Source: Mycobacterium sp. 141 (GTDB taxonomy: Bacteria > Actinomycetota > Actinomycetes > Mycobacteriales > Mycobacteriaceae). Taken from it: a stretch of 64,000 nucleotides of DNA. The translations under genes were made by a program, and so were the position numbers. The notes below the pieces were generated by a model. It ran no database searches, was not told the origin of the DNA, and saw only the letters and a list, made by a program, of their open reading frames with translations. Within the stretch, counting starts at the first letter, position 1. Each line of letters opens with the position of its first letter. Shown piece after piece: positions 33,684 through 48,973 of the stretch. The stretch is from NCBI RefSeq assembly GCF_000382405.1, contig NZ_KB908268.1:48086-112085 (forward strand). Direction: 5' to 3'.

Positions 33684-33791
33684 ATGAGCGCTTGCGCGAA
33701 GAGCAAGTGGCTCGGCAATCGGTTGAAGGCCTGGGAGAGATCCCAGCGGCCCACGCAGGAGGACGAGGCTAGTTGCGACCTTCGGATTTAA
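33684..33791 (+). CDS. Possible leader peptide (35 aa, MSACAKS start) before rplJ
   Basis: ATG at 33684 opens a 35-codon frame beginning MSACAKSKWLGNRLKAWERS and ending at TAA 33789-33791, within the rplJ leader and just before the GC-rich hairpin. Its first 18 nt are the repeat found at gene starts at 31626 and upstream of echA7. No Shine-Dalgarno is obvious, so translation is uncertain. Confidence 0.3.
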   Translation: MSACAKSKWLGNRLKAWERSQRPTQEDEASCDLRI

Positions 33792-33808
33792 AAGTCCGTA
33801 GATTTCCA

Positions 33809-33834
33809 CGCCCCGACCTGTCTGCGTCGGGGCG
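33809..33834 (+). promoter_or_regulatory. rplJL leader hairpin (attenuator / L10-binding candidate)
   Basis: CGCCCCGAC and GTCGGGGCG form a perfect 9-bp stem with an 8-nt loop, followed by TTCGTCATTTC, about 70 nt before the rplJ ATG. rplJL leaders of many bacteria bind L10-L12 and autoregulate; the exact mechanism here is inferred. Confidence 0.5.
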
Positions 33835-33905
33835 TTCGTCATTTCATGGCCTTTGGCGCCGGCTGTCCAGGTGGATCGACCGATACCCACCACAAGGAGG
33901 CATGC

Positions 33906-34433
33906 ATGGCCAAGGCTGATAAGGCCACGGCGGTTGCCGACATTGCCGAGCAGTTCAAGGGGGCGACGGCCACCGTCGTCACCGAGTACCGCGGGCTCAC
34001 CGTGGCAAACCTGGCCGAACTCCGTCGTTCCCTCGGCGACTCGACCACGTACACCGTCGCCAAGAACACCCTGGTGAAGCGGGCCGCCTCGGAAGCCGGC
34101 ATTGAAGGCCTCGATGATCTGTTCGCCGGTCCGACGGCGATCGCGTTCGTCCAGGGCGAGCCGGTCGACGCCGCCAAGGCGATCAAGAAGTTCGCCAAGG
34201 ACCACAAGGCGCTCGTCATCAAGGGCGGCTACATGGACGGCCGCGCCCTCTCGATCTCCGAGGTCGAGAAGATCGCCGACCTCGAGTCGCGCGAGGTGCT
34301 GCTGGCCAAGCTGGCAGGCGCCATGAAGGGCAACCTGTCCAAGGCTGCCGGCCTGTTCAACGCACCCGCTTCTCAGGTCGCCCGGCTGGCCGCCGCGCTG
34401 CAGGAGAAGAAGGCATCCGAAGAAGCGGCATAG
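33906..34433 (+). CDS. rplJ: 50S ribosomal protein L10
   Basis: A 175-aa L10 that anchors the L7/L12 stalk: MAKADKATAVADIAEQF start, TVVTEYRGLTVANLAELRR, TYTVAKNTLVKRA and the C-terminal L7/L12-binding helix ending EKKASEEAA. The start at 33906 follows an AAGGAGG site; upstream codons read through the leader and are not family-like. It is 57 nt upstream of rplL. Confidence 0.97.
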   Translation: MAKADKATAVADIAEQFKGATATVVTEYRGLTVANLAELRRSLGDSTTYTVAKNTLVKRAASEAGIEGLDDLFAGPTAIAFVQGEPVDAAKAIKKFAKDHKALVIKGGYMDGRALSISEVEKIADLESREVLLAKLAGAMKGNLSKAAGLFNAPASQVARLAAALQEKKASEEAA

Positions 34434-34490
34434 AGCCCGCCGCTTTCACCTACCCCATACATCAGTAAGAAATAAGGAAGGACCATCAAC

Positions 34491-34877
34491 ATGGCAAAGC
34501 TGTCCACCGACGAACTGCTCGACGCTTTCAAGGAAATGACGCTGCTGGAGCTCTCTGAGTTCGTCAAGCAGTTCGAGGAGACCTTCGAGGTCACCGCCGC
34601 CGCTCCGGTCGCCGTCGCGGCCGCCGGTGCCGCCCCGGCCGCCGCCGAGGCCGCCGAGGAGCAGTCGGAGTTCGACGTCATCCTCGAGGGTGCCGGCGAG
34701 AAGAAGATCGGCGTCATCAAGGTCGTCCGCGAGATCGTCTCCGGCCTGGGCCTGAAGGAAGCCAAGGATCTGGTCGACGGCGCCCCCAAGCCGTTGCTGG
34801 AGAAGGTCACCAAGGAGGCCGCCGAGGACGCCAAGGCCAAGCTCGAGGCTGCCGGCGCTTCGGTCACCGTCAAGTAG
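34491..34877 (+). CDS. rplL: 50S ribosomal protein L7/L12
   Basis: A 128-aa stalk protein that recruits translational GTPases. The N-terminal dimerisation part is followed by an Ala-rich hinge (about 36-58) and the C-terminal globular domain with KIGVIKVVREIVSGLGLKEA. It ends the rplJL operon; a strong hairpin follows at once. Confidence 0.97.
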   Translation: MAKLSTDELLDAFKEMTLLELSEFVKQFEETFEVTAAAPVAVAAAGAAPAAAEAAEEQSEFDVILEGAGEKKIGVIKVVREIVSGLGLKEAKDLVDGAPKPLLEKVTKEAAEDAKAKLEAAGASVTVK

Positions 34878-34890
34878 TTTCCGTCTTGCC

Positions 34891-34925
34891 AAAGATCCCC
34901 GAATCCCTCGGATTCGGGGATCTTT
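34891..34925 (+). terminator. Intrinsic terminator after rplL
   Basis: A perfect 16-bp stem from AAAGATCCCCGAATCC to GGATTCGGGGATCTTT with a CTC loop; the 3' arm ends in TTT. It separates rplJL from mkl. Confidence 0.85.
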
Positions 34926-35051
34926 GCTGTTCTGGCAGCTGTGCGGATTCCGTGGACACAACGCTGCTGCGGTGGTAGTGCGTAGGTTATGGTGACTCAA
35001 CCCACAGGCTGGAGTCGTGGCGCGGTCAAGGGGTAGGCGGAAGGATCTTTG

Positions 35052-36131
35052 ATGGGCGTCCAAATCGACGTAACCGGACTCAGCAAGTCATTTGGATCAT
35101 CGAAGATCTGGGAAGACGTGACCCTGACCATCCCTGCCGGGGAGGTCAGCGTGTTGCTGGGCCCGTCCGGTACCGGGAAGTCTGTGTTCCTGAAGTCTCT
35201 GATCGGTCTGCTGCGTCCCGAGCGCGGCTCGATCGTCATCGACGGCACCGACATCATCGAGTGCTCGGCCAAGGAACTCTACGAGATCCGCACGCTGTTC
35301 GGTGTGCTGTTCCAGGACGGCGCGCTGTTCGGCTCGATGAACATCTACGACAACACCGCCTTCCCGCTGCGCGAGCACACCAAGAAGTCCGAAAGCGAAA
35401 TCCGCAACATCGTCATGGAGAAGCTCGAGCTGGTGGGCATGCCCAACGACGGGCACAAGTTCCCTGGTGAGATCTCCGGCGGTATGCGCAAACGTGCCGG
35501 CCTGGCCCGCGCTTTGGTGCTGGATCCGAAGATCATCCTGTGTGACGAGCCGGACTCCGGTCTGGACCCGGTCCGTACCGCCTACCTGAGCCAGTTGCTG
35601 ATCGACATCAATGCCCAGATCGACGCCACGATCCTGATCGTGACGCACAACATCAACATCGCTCGAACCGTGCCGGACAACATGGGCATGCTGTTCCGTA
35701 AGCACTTGGTCATGTTCGGCCCCCGTGAGGTGCTGTTGACCAGCGACGAGCCAGTCGTCAAACAGTTCCTCAACGGCCGGCGGATCGGGCCGATCGGAAT
35801 GTCCGAGGAGAAGGACGAGGCGACCGCCGCGGCCGAGCAGGCCATGTTGGACCTGGGCCAGCACGACGGCGGCGTCGAAGAGATCGAGGGCGTGCCGCCA
35901 CAGCTCATGGCGACGCCCGGCATGCCCGAGCGCAAGGCGGTGGCGCGTCGTCAGGCCCGCGTGCGCGAGATGATGCACACCCTGCCGCCGGCCGCGCAGG
36001 CAGCGATCATGGACGACCTCGAGGGCACTCACAAGTATCCCGTGCACGAGTACGACGAGCCCACCAAACGGCATGATCGTTCGGCGGACGACGACCCGAC
36101 GGGCGTCATCGAGGTGCCCACTCAGAGCTGA
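35052..36131 (+). CDS. mkl: ABC transporter ATPase Mkl (MceG), energiser of Mce lipid import
   Basis: A 359-aa ATPase: Walker A GPSGTGKS (37-44), Q-loop in LFQDGALF, signature SGGMRKRAGLARA (about 143-155), Walker B IILCDEPDSGLDP (about 158-170) and H-loop VTHN. The long C-terminal extension after residue 250 (acidic, with a PEVP-like tail) is typical for mycobacterial MceG. It powers Mce transporters of sterols and fatty acids encoded elsewhere. ATG 35052 follows AAGGAT; the gene is monocistronic and precedes the rpoB leader. Confidence 0.92.
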   Translation: MGVQIDVTGLSKSFGSSKIWEDVTLTIPAGEVSVLLGPSGTGKSVFLKSLIGLLRPERGSIVIDGTDIIECSAKELYEIRTLFGVLFQDGALFGSMNIYDNTAFPLREHTKKSESEIRNIVMEKLELVGMPNDGHKFPGEISGGMRKRAGLARALVLDPKIILCDEPDSGLDPVRTAYLSQLLIDINAQIDATILIVTHNINIARTVPDNMGMLFRKHLVMFGPREVLLTSDEPVVKQFLNGRRIGPIGMSEEKDEATAAAEQAMLDLGQHDGGVEEIEGVPPQLMATPGMPERKAVARRQARVREMMHTLPPAAQAAIMDDLEGTHKYPVHEYDEPTKRHDRSADDDPTGVIEVPTQS

Positions 36132-36296
36132 GTCGTGAAATATCCCGCGACGTCCGGTCAAGTTTCCTGGCTAAAGGAGCGTGTGAACTCTTGACTGACG
36201 AGCCCAGACGGGTCAATCTGTTGGTCAGCATGTGTGAACGGGTTCAGGACGCCAGCCAGCGACGAGTGACCCAGCTCATAGCATGGGTCTGTCTGG

Positions 36297-36325
36297 TTGA
36301 GGAATGCGCCGTTCTGCGCTATCGT
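36297..36325 (+). promoter_or_regulatory. Putative SigA promoter of rpoBC
   Basis: TTGAGG (36297-36302), 17-nt spacer, TATCGT (36320-36325). The transcript would start near 36332, giving a leader of about 215 nt before the TTG start of rpoB. Confidence 0.6.
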
Positions 36326-36385
36326 TGGACGTTGCGCTGGCTGCATCCTGCCCACCTCACCTGTACCTGACATCGTGGTCCTAGT

Positions 36386-36400
36386 CTGAGCATTGCTCAG
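36386..36400. promoter_or_regulatory. Perfect palindrome in the rpoB leader
   Basis: CTGAGCA-T-TGCTCAG: perfect 7-nt arms around one base, about 60 nt downstream of the proposed start site. As RNA it cannot form a tight hairpin with a 1-nt loop, so a protein operator is as likely as an RNA element. Confidence 0.4.
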
Positions 36401-36545
36401 TACCTAGTCGCGTGCGTTGCGTCCGGGAGTTTGGACGAGGCTCAAAGCAGGAAAACGCCAGCCGAACCGACGCAGAACAGAGCGACAACAGGACCGGTGC
36501 AGTCCGGCATCCGAATCGTCGCGTGAGGTGCTGGAAGGATGCATC

Positions 36546-40061
<3,516 letters not shown>

Positions 40062-40122
40062 TTCGCGGCACCGCCGCGGGCACTGAGTTGTTTTCTAGTC
40101 CCGAAAGGGGAAAGGGAGTTAC

Positions 40123-44076
<3,954 letters not shown>

Positions 44077-44085
44077 TCACTACGG

Positions 44086-44113
44086 AAAAGCCCCCGCTTC
44101 GGCGGGGGCTTTT
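44086..44113 (+). terminator. Intrinsic terminator after rpoC
   Basis: AAAAGCCCCCGC-TTCG-GCGGGGGCTTTT: a perfect 12-bp stem including the A/T part, TTCG tetraloop and a T tract. This is the strongest classical terminator in the window. Confidence 0.93.
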
Positions 44114-44235
44114 GCGTCTGCGGGTCCGGTCGGCCGTGCAGGCTGCGGCTCTGTGCGGGCCGGTCGCGCTCCGTCGCCGATGGGCTCTGTCACGGACTAC
44201 TCTGTCGCCGACTGCTTTGTCGCCGGGACGGCTCT

Positions 44236-44281
44236 GTCACGCCAGAGTGGCTCCCGACGCTGAGAGCCACTCTGGCGTGAC
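44236..44281. repeat. Perfect 18-bp inverted repeat of the CACTCTGGCGTGAC motif
   Basis: GTCACGCCAGAGTGGCTC (44236-44253) and GAGCCACTCTGGCGTGAC (44264-44281) are exact complements with a 10-nt loop. Confidence 0.85.
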
Positions 44282-44318
44282 GCTCGACAAGTGGGGCCGA
44301 CATGACAGCCTCGGCTCG

Positions 44319-44363
44319 CCACTCTGGCGTGACACTCGAGCGCGACAGTCACTCTGGCGTGAC
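44319..44363. repeat. Two further direct copies of CACTCTGGCGTGAC
   Basis: CCACTCTGGCGTGAC at 44319-44333 and TCACTCTGGCGTGAC at 44349-44363, in the same orientation as the right arm of the preceding stem. Confidence 0.85.
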
Positions 44364-44435
44364 AGACCCCGCGCCCCTGCAGGGATGACAATGCGGGTAG
44401 GCGGGCGTGTCGCTGGGGCTCACTAGACTGGCGGC

Positions 44436-45191
44436 GTGCTCATCGGTTCGCATGTAGACAACACTGACCCGCTGGCCGCGGCGGCCGCTGACGGCGCCGA
44501 CGTCGTGCAGTTCTTCCTCGGCAACCCGCAGAGCTGGAAGAAACCGAAGCCTCGCGAAGATGCCGCCGTGCTCAAGGCCGCGAGCGTTCCGCTGTACGTG
44601 CATGCGCCGTACCTCATCAATGTCGCGTCCGCGAACAACCGGGTGCGCATCCCATCCCGCAAGATCCTGCAGGACACGTGCGACGCTGCCGCCGAGATCG
44701 GCGCCACCGCAGTGATCGTGCACGGCGGGCATGCCGATGACAACGACATGGAGGCCGGGTTCGAGCGCTGGGGCAAGGCGCTCGACTATCTGAATTCCGA
44801 CGTACCGGTGTATCTGGAGAACACCGCGGGTGGGGACCACGCCATGGCCCGCCATTTCGACACCATCGCCCGGCTGTGGGACCGCATCGGTGACAAGGGT
44901 ATTGGCTTCTGCCTGGACACCTGCCACGCATGGGCCGCGGGCGAGGCGCTGGTCGACGCGGTGGACCGCATCAAGGCCATCACCGGGCGCATCGATCTGG
45001 TGCACTGCAACGACTCCCGGGATGCCGCAGGCTCCGGCGCCGACCGGCACGCCAATTTCGGTCTGGGACAGATCGATCCACACCTGCTGGCCGCGGTGGT
45101 CAACGCCGCCGACGCTCCGGTGATCTGTGAGACGTCCGAGGAAGGTCGCAAGGACGACATCGCGTTCCTCCGCGAGCACACTGTGGGCTGA
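44436..45191 (+). CDS. nfo: Endonuclease IV (AP endonuclease)
   Basis: A 251-aa TIM-barrel AP endonuclease of base-excision repair (M. tuberculosis End, Rv0670). It begins MLIGSHVDNTDP, with the metal-binding residues in VHAPYLIN, VIVHGGH, YLENTAGG, FCLDTCHAWAAG and LVHCNDSRDAAGSGADRH, matching the three-metal site of Nfo. GTG 44436 is the start. It is the first gene after the rpoBC region and follows a repeat-rich gap. Confidence 0.93.
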   Translation: MLIGSHVDNTDPLAAAAADGADVVQFFLGNPQSWKKPKPREDAAVLKAASVPLYVHAPYLINVASANNRVRIPSRKILQDTCDAAAEIGATAVIVHGGHADDNDMEAGFERWGKALDYLNSDVPVYLENTAGGDHAMARHFDTIARLWDRIGDKGIGFCLDTCHAWAAGEALVDAVDRIKAITGRIDLVHCNDSRDAAGSGADRHANFGLGQIDPHLLAAVVNAADAPVICETSEEGRKDDIAFLREHTVG

Positions 45192-45254
45192 GCCGCCACG
45201 CCAGAAACGGTTCCCAAACGGGGGGTTAGCGGCCGGTGAACTAGCCTTGTCCGG

Positions 45255-46337
45255 GTGTCCATGATTGACGAAGGGCAGTCAATCGTGCGATCACCGGTCG
45301 ATCCTCCAGCGGAGGCCGCCGCGCGCCGCGCGCTTTTGTTGCGTATCGTGCGCTATCTAGCGGTCGCGGTCTGGGCTGTCATCGTCGGTTATCGGACGGT
45401 CACCGACGGTTTCGCATTCAATCGAGAACTGTTGCTGCTCTACATCTCTACGGGCCTGCTGGCCGCCAGCATCGGACAGGGCCGGCGCATGCTCTACGTC
45501 ATCCGAGACTGGCTTCCGTTCGCGTTGGTGCTCGTCGCCTACGACTTCAGCAGGGGAGCGGCGACGTTGATCGGGCGGCCGACCCTCTGGCAGTGGCAGG
45601 TCAACGCGGACCGCTGGATGTTCTTCGGGACAGTACCGACGGTGTGGCTACAGGAACGACTCAAGGCTCTGAACCCGCCGTGGTGGGAGATCGTGATCAG
45701 CACGGTCTACATGTCGTTCTTCATCCTGCCGTACGTTGTCGCCGGGGTGTTGTGGCTGCGTGACCGTGAGGAGTGGAAACGGTTCGTGCGGCTGTTCGTC
45801 GGGCTGTCGTTCGCGGCACTGATGATTTATGCGTTGCTGCCCGCCGCGCCGCCGTGGGCTGCAGCCCGGTGTACCGCAGATGATGTCGACGGTGGTCCGT
45901 CCGGCCCGCGGTGCATGTTCCGCTCGGCGCGCGAGACCACCAACGGCGGACTGCTCGGGGCGATGCAGGGCAACCGGGACGGCGGGCATGAGTGGATCGA
46001 GCGAATCGTCACGCGCGGCTGGGGCAAGCTCAACCTGCACACTGCGACAGCGTTGATCGATCAAGGCCAGGCGAGCGTAAATCTGGTGGCGGCCATTCCA
46101 TCACTACATGCCGGACTGACAGCGGCGGTCTCGGCGTTTCTGTGGAACCGCGTCAACCGCGGCTGGCGGCCGGTCTTGGTGGGTTACGTCCTGATCATGG
46201 CATTCACGTTGGTCTACACCGCCGAGCACTACGTGATCGATATCCTGCTGGGCTGGGCCTTGGCGGCCGTAGTGGTGACGGTGTTGAACCGCTATGAAGC
46301 GCGGCGGTCCGCACGCGAATCCGACGTCGGCGCCTAG
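45255..46337 (+). CDS. PAP2-family integral membrane phosphatase/transferase
   Basis: A 360-aa membrane protein with about six hydrophobic helices and a C-terminal PAP2 core: IPSLHAGLTAAV (about 280-292) and YTAEHYVIDILLGW (about 318-331), the His/Asp motifs of inositol-phosphorylceramide-synthase-like members. A large extracytoplasmic loop rich in Cys/Pro lies before the core. The substrate is probably a lipid phosphate or phosphoinositol lipid of the envelope (inference). The start may be GTG 45255 or ATG 45261. Confidence 0.82.
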   Translation: MSMIDEGQSIVRSPVDPPAEAAARRALLLRIVRYLAVAVWAVIVGYRTVTDGFAFNRELLLLYISTGLLAASIGQGRRMLYVIRDWLPFALVLVAYDFSRGAATLIGRPTLWQWQVNADRWMFFGTVPTVWLQERLKALNPPWWEIVISTVYMSFFILPYVVAGVLWLRDREEWKRFVRLFVGLSFAALMIYALLPAAPPWAAARCTADDVDGGPSGPRCMFRSARETTNGGLLGAMQGNRDGGHEWIERIVTRGWGKLNLHTATALIDQGQASVNLVAAIPSLHAGLTAAVSAFLWNRVNRGWRPVLVGYVLIMAFTLVYTAEHYVIDILLGWALAAVVVTVLNRYEARRSARESDVGA

Positions 46338-46424
46338 AGATGTCTGCTCGCAAACGCGGGCACGGGGGTTTCCGGCGGTCATTACAACTCTTGAACAACT
46401 GTCGAGAAACTGTAACACTGGGGT

Positions 46425-48185
46425 ATGGCTCACAATCCTGCGCTCCTCGCGTCCGCGGTTGACCCTGCGCTCCTCGCGTCCGCGGTTGACCCTGCGCTCC
46501 TCGCGTCCGCGGTTGACCCTGCGCTCCTCGCGTCCGCGGCCACCCACGTCGTCACCAATCAGGTCCCGCCGCTCGAGAACTTCAACTCCGCGGCCTCACC
46601 GGTGTTGACCGAGGCACTCATTCGCGAAGGTGGTGAGTGGGGTCTCGACGAGGTCAACGCGGTCGGTGCGCTCAGCGGCAGCGCCCAGGTCCAGCGCTGG
46701 GGCGAGCTTGCCGACCGCAACCAGCCGATCCTGCACACCCACGACCAATACGGCTACCGCGTCGACGAGGTCGAATACGACCCGGCCTACCACGAGCTGA
46801 TGGCCGCGGCGATCAAGCACGGCTTGCACGCGGCACCATGGGCCGATGACCGGCCCGGATCCCACGTGGTGCGCGCCGCCAAGACCTCGGTGTGGACCGC
46901 CGAGCCCGGTCACATGTGTCCGATCTCGATGACATACGCCGTGGTCCCCGCGCTGCGGTTCAACCCAAAGCTGGCCAAGGTTTACGAACCCCTGCTGACC
47001 AGTCGAGTCTACGACCCCGAGCTCAAGGTGCCGTCGACCAAACCCGGCATCACCGCGGGCATGTCGATGACCGAGAAGCAAGGTGGCTCCGACGTCCGGG
47101 CCGGTACCACGCAGGCTGTGCCCAACGGTGACGGCACCTACTCGCTCACCGGGCACAAATGGTTCACCTCGGCGCCGATGGGCGACATCTTCTTGGTGTT
47201 GGCCCAAGCGCGCAGAGACGAGCGAAGCGACGGAGGATCGTCCGGTGGGCTGAGCTGTTTCTTCCTGCCGCGGGTGCTGCCCGATGGCAGCCGCAACCGA
47301 ATGTTCTTGCAGCGCCTCAAGGACAAGCTCGGAAATCATGCCAATGCCTCCGGCGAGGTCGAGTACGACGGCGCGGTGGCGTGGCTGGTCGGCGAGGAAG
47401 GTCAGGGTGTGAAGACCATCATCGAGATGGTCAACCTGACCCGGCTCGACTGTACGTTGGGCAGCGCCACCAGTATGCGTACCGGGCTGAGCCGTGCGGT
47501 GCACCACGCCCAGCACCGAAAGGTGTTCGGCACCTACTTGATTGACCAGCCATTGATGCGCAACGTACTTGCCGACCTCGCCGTGGAAGCCGAAGCGGCC
47601 ACGATGCTCGCCATGCGGATGGCCGGGGCCACCGACAAGGCGGTGCGCGGCGACGAACGCGAAGCGCTACTGCGCCGCATCGGGTTGGCTGCCGGAAAAT
47701 ACTGGGTGTGCAAGCGCGCTACCCCGCACGCGGGTGAGACGATGGAATGCCTGGGCGGCAACGGCTACGTCGAGGAATCCGGTATGCCGCGGTTGTACCG
47801 CGAGGCTCCGCTGATGGGCATCTGGGAGGGTTCCGGCAACGTCAGCGCCCTGGATACGTTGCGCGCCATGGCTACTCGCCCCGAGTGTGTCGAAGTGATG
47901 TTCGACGAGTTGGCGCTGGGACAGGATCCACGGCTGGACGCCCACGCCGCGGCGCTCAAGGAGCAGCTCGGCACGTTCGACAACATCGAATACCGCGCCC
48001 GAAAGATCGCCGAGGACATCAGCCTGGCCCTGCAGGGCTCGCTGCTGATCCGCCACGGTCACCCGGCGGTGGCCGAGGCGTTCCTGGCCAGCCGGCTCGG
48101 CGGGCAGTGGGGCGGTGCCTTCGGAACCCTGCCCGCCGGGCTGGATCTCGCCCCGATCATCGAGCGCGCGTTGGTCAAGGGATGA
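46425..48185 (+). CDS. fadE8: Acyl-CoA dehydrogenase FadE8, AidB-like, with N-terminal repeat expansion and internal insertion
   Basis: A 586-aa AidB-type acyl-CoA dehydrogenase. The FAD-binding core starts HVVTNQVPPLENFN; MTEKQGGSDVRAGTT, KWFTSAP and the late ECLGGNGYVEESGMPRLYREAP are canonical. Two oddities are visible. The N-terminus carries three and a half copies of PALLASAVD from a 27-bp tandem repeat (46437-46539). Between LVLAQA and GLSCFFLPR there is an extra RRDERSDGGSSG (about 47209-47244) from an interspersed-repeat-like sequence. Both keep the frame. E. coli AidB binds DNA and is induced by alkylation; whether this one does is not known. Confidence 0.9.
   Translation: MAHNPALLASAVDPALLASAVDPALLASAVDPALLASAATHVVTNQVPPLENFNSAASPVLTEALIREGGEWGLDEVNAVGALSGSAQVQRWGELADRNQPILHTHDQYGYRVDEVEYDPAYHELMAAAIKHGLHAAPWADDRPGSHVVRAAKTSVWTAEPGHMCPISMTYAVVPALRFNPKLAKVYEPLLTSRVYDPELKVPSTKPGITAGMSMTEKQGGSDVRAGTTQAVPNGDGTYSLTGHKWFTSAPMGDIFLVLAQARRDERSDGGSSGGLSCFFLPRVLPDGSRNRMFLQRLKDKLGNHANASGEVEYDGAVAWLVGEEGQGVKTIIEMVNLTRLDCTLGSATSMRTGLSRAVHHAQHRKVFGTYLIDQPLMRNVLADLAVEAEAATMLAMRMAGATDKAVRGDEREALLRRIGLAAGKYWVCKRATPHAGETMECLGGNGYVEESGMPRLYREAPLMGIWEGSGNVSALDTLRAMATRPECVEVMFDELALGQDPRLDAHAAALKEQLGTFDNIEYRARKIAEDISLALQGSLLIRHGHPAVAEAFLASRLGGQWGGAFGTLPAGLDLAPIIERALVKG
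46437..46539 (+). repeat. 27-bp tandem repeat in the 5' end of fadE8
   Basis: Unit CCTGCGCTCCTCGCGTCC + GCGGTTGAC, three exact copies (46437-46463, 46464-46490, 46491-46517) and a fourth partial copy to 46539. It codes for PALLASAVD. Confidence 0.95.
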
Positions 48186-48241
48186 TTTCCAACCCCTCGC
48201 GAGGAGCGGTGACGGCACGGCCGCCAGCCGGGGTCTGACGG

Positions 48242-48973
48242 GTGCCTGCCCTGAACCGGATGACGGCCCGTTCGGTCGTGCTGAGCGTACTGCTCGGGGC
48301 GCACCCCGCATGGGCGAGTGCAGCTGAACTGATCAGGCTCACAGCGGATTTCGATATCAAGGAAACCGCGTTGCGGGTCGCGCTCACTCGCATGGTCGCG
48401 GCGGGTGACCTGGTGCGCTCCGAGGACGGCTATCGACTGGCCGACCGACTGCTGGCCCGGCAGCGCCGCCAAGACGACGCCATCAACCCCCGGCTGCGCC
48501 CAGACAACGGGGAATGGCTCACCCTCGTCATCACCAGTGTCGGCACCGACGCACGTACCCGCGCCGCCCTGCGAATCACTTTGCAGCAGTATCGTTTTGC
48601 TGAGTTGCGTGAGGGGGTATGGATGCGGCCCGACAATCTCGACCAGGTGCTGCCGCAGGAAATCACCGAACGAGTGCGGATACTGCACACCCGCGACGAC
48701 GACCCGTTCGATCTGGTCGGCCGGTTGTGGGATCTGCCCGGTTGGGTCCGGGCGAGCCTCCGGTTGTTGGACGATATCGCGTCCGCCACCGATGTTCCGG
48801 GCCGGTTCGTGGCGGCCGCGGGTATCGTGCGGCATCTACTCACCGACCCGGTGCTGCCCGACGAACTGTTGCCTGCAGACTGGCCCGGCACGCAACTGCG
48901 CACGGCGTACACCGATTTTGCCGCCGAACTCGTCGCGCGGCGCGACCGGGAAGAACTCATGGAGGCGACATGA
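48242..48973 (+). CDS. PaaX-like transcriptional regulator (Rv0674 type)
   Basis: A 243-aa PaaX-family protein: an N-terminal winged helix (TARSVVLSVLLGAHPAWASAAEL, then KETALRVALTRMVAAGDLVR), a central PaaX domain with FAELREGVWMRPDNL and a C-terminal domain with LTDPVLPDELLPADWPG. PaaX senses phenylacetyl-CoA in other bacteria; the ligand here is unknown. It overlaps echA5 by ATGA and so probably regulates its own operon with the acyl-CoA gene. Confidence 0.85.
   Translation: MPALNRMTARSVVLSVLLGAHPAWASAAELIRLTADFDIKETALRVALTRMVAAGDLVRSEDGYRLADRLLARQRRQDDAINPRLRPDNGEWLTLVITSVGTDARTRAALRITLQQYRFAELREGVWMRPDNLDQVLPQEITERVRILHTRDDDPFDLVGRLWDLPGWVRASLRLLDDIASATDVPGRFVAAAGIVRHLLTDPVLPDELLPADWPGTQLRTAYTDFAAELVARRDREELMEAT

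Larger units (their letters stand above)
33536..33905. other. 370-nt gap upstream of rplJ: hairpin, promoter, leader ORF and attenuator
   Basis: This gap holds, in order: a wide inverted repeat (33543-33601), a putative promoter (-10 TACTCT at 33646-33651), a 35-codon leader ORF starting in the ATGAGCGCTTGCGCGAAG repeat (33684-33791), a GC-rich hairpin (33809-33834) and the ribosome binding site AAGGAGG at about 33894-33900. Confidence 0.6.
36132..36545. other. 414-nt rpoB upstream and leader region
   Basis: No supported gene. It holds a well-spaced promoter (36297-36325), a 15-nt perfect palindrome in the leader (36386-36400) and the rpoB ribosome binding site GGAAGGAT (36533-36540). Confidence 0.7.
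44077..44435. other. 359-nt repeat-rich gap between rpoC and nfo
   Basis: After the rpoC terminator (44086-44113) there is no gene. The gap holds four copies of CACTCTGGCGTGAC (one inverted), of which two form a perfect 18-bp stem at 44236-44281, and two copies of GGCTCTGTCACG. Details are in separate entries. Confidence 0.8.

Noticed and set aside
36158..36373. Short ORF in the rpoB upstream region (minus strand)
   Set aside because: No ribosome binding site, no recognisable motif, and it overlaps the proposed rpoB promoter.
44236..44363. Could the CACTCTGGCGTGAC copies be CRISPR repeats or insertion-sequence ends?
   Set aside because: Spacing is irregular, one copy is inverted, there is no cas gene, no transposase and no target duplication.
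46437..46539. Could the 27-bp repeats be a CRISPR array?
   Set aside because: The units are contiguous without spacers and in frame with fadE8, so this is a coding tandem repeat.
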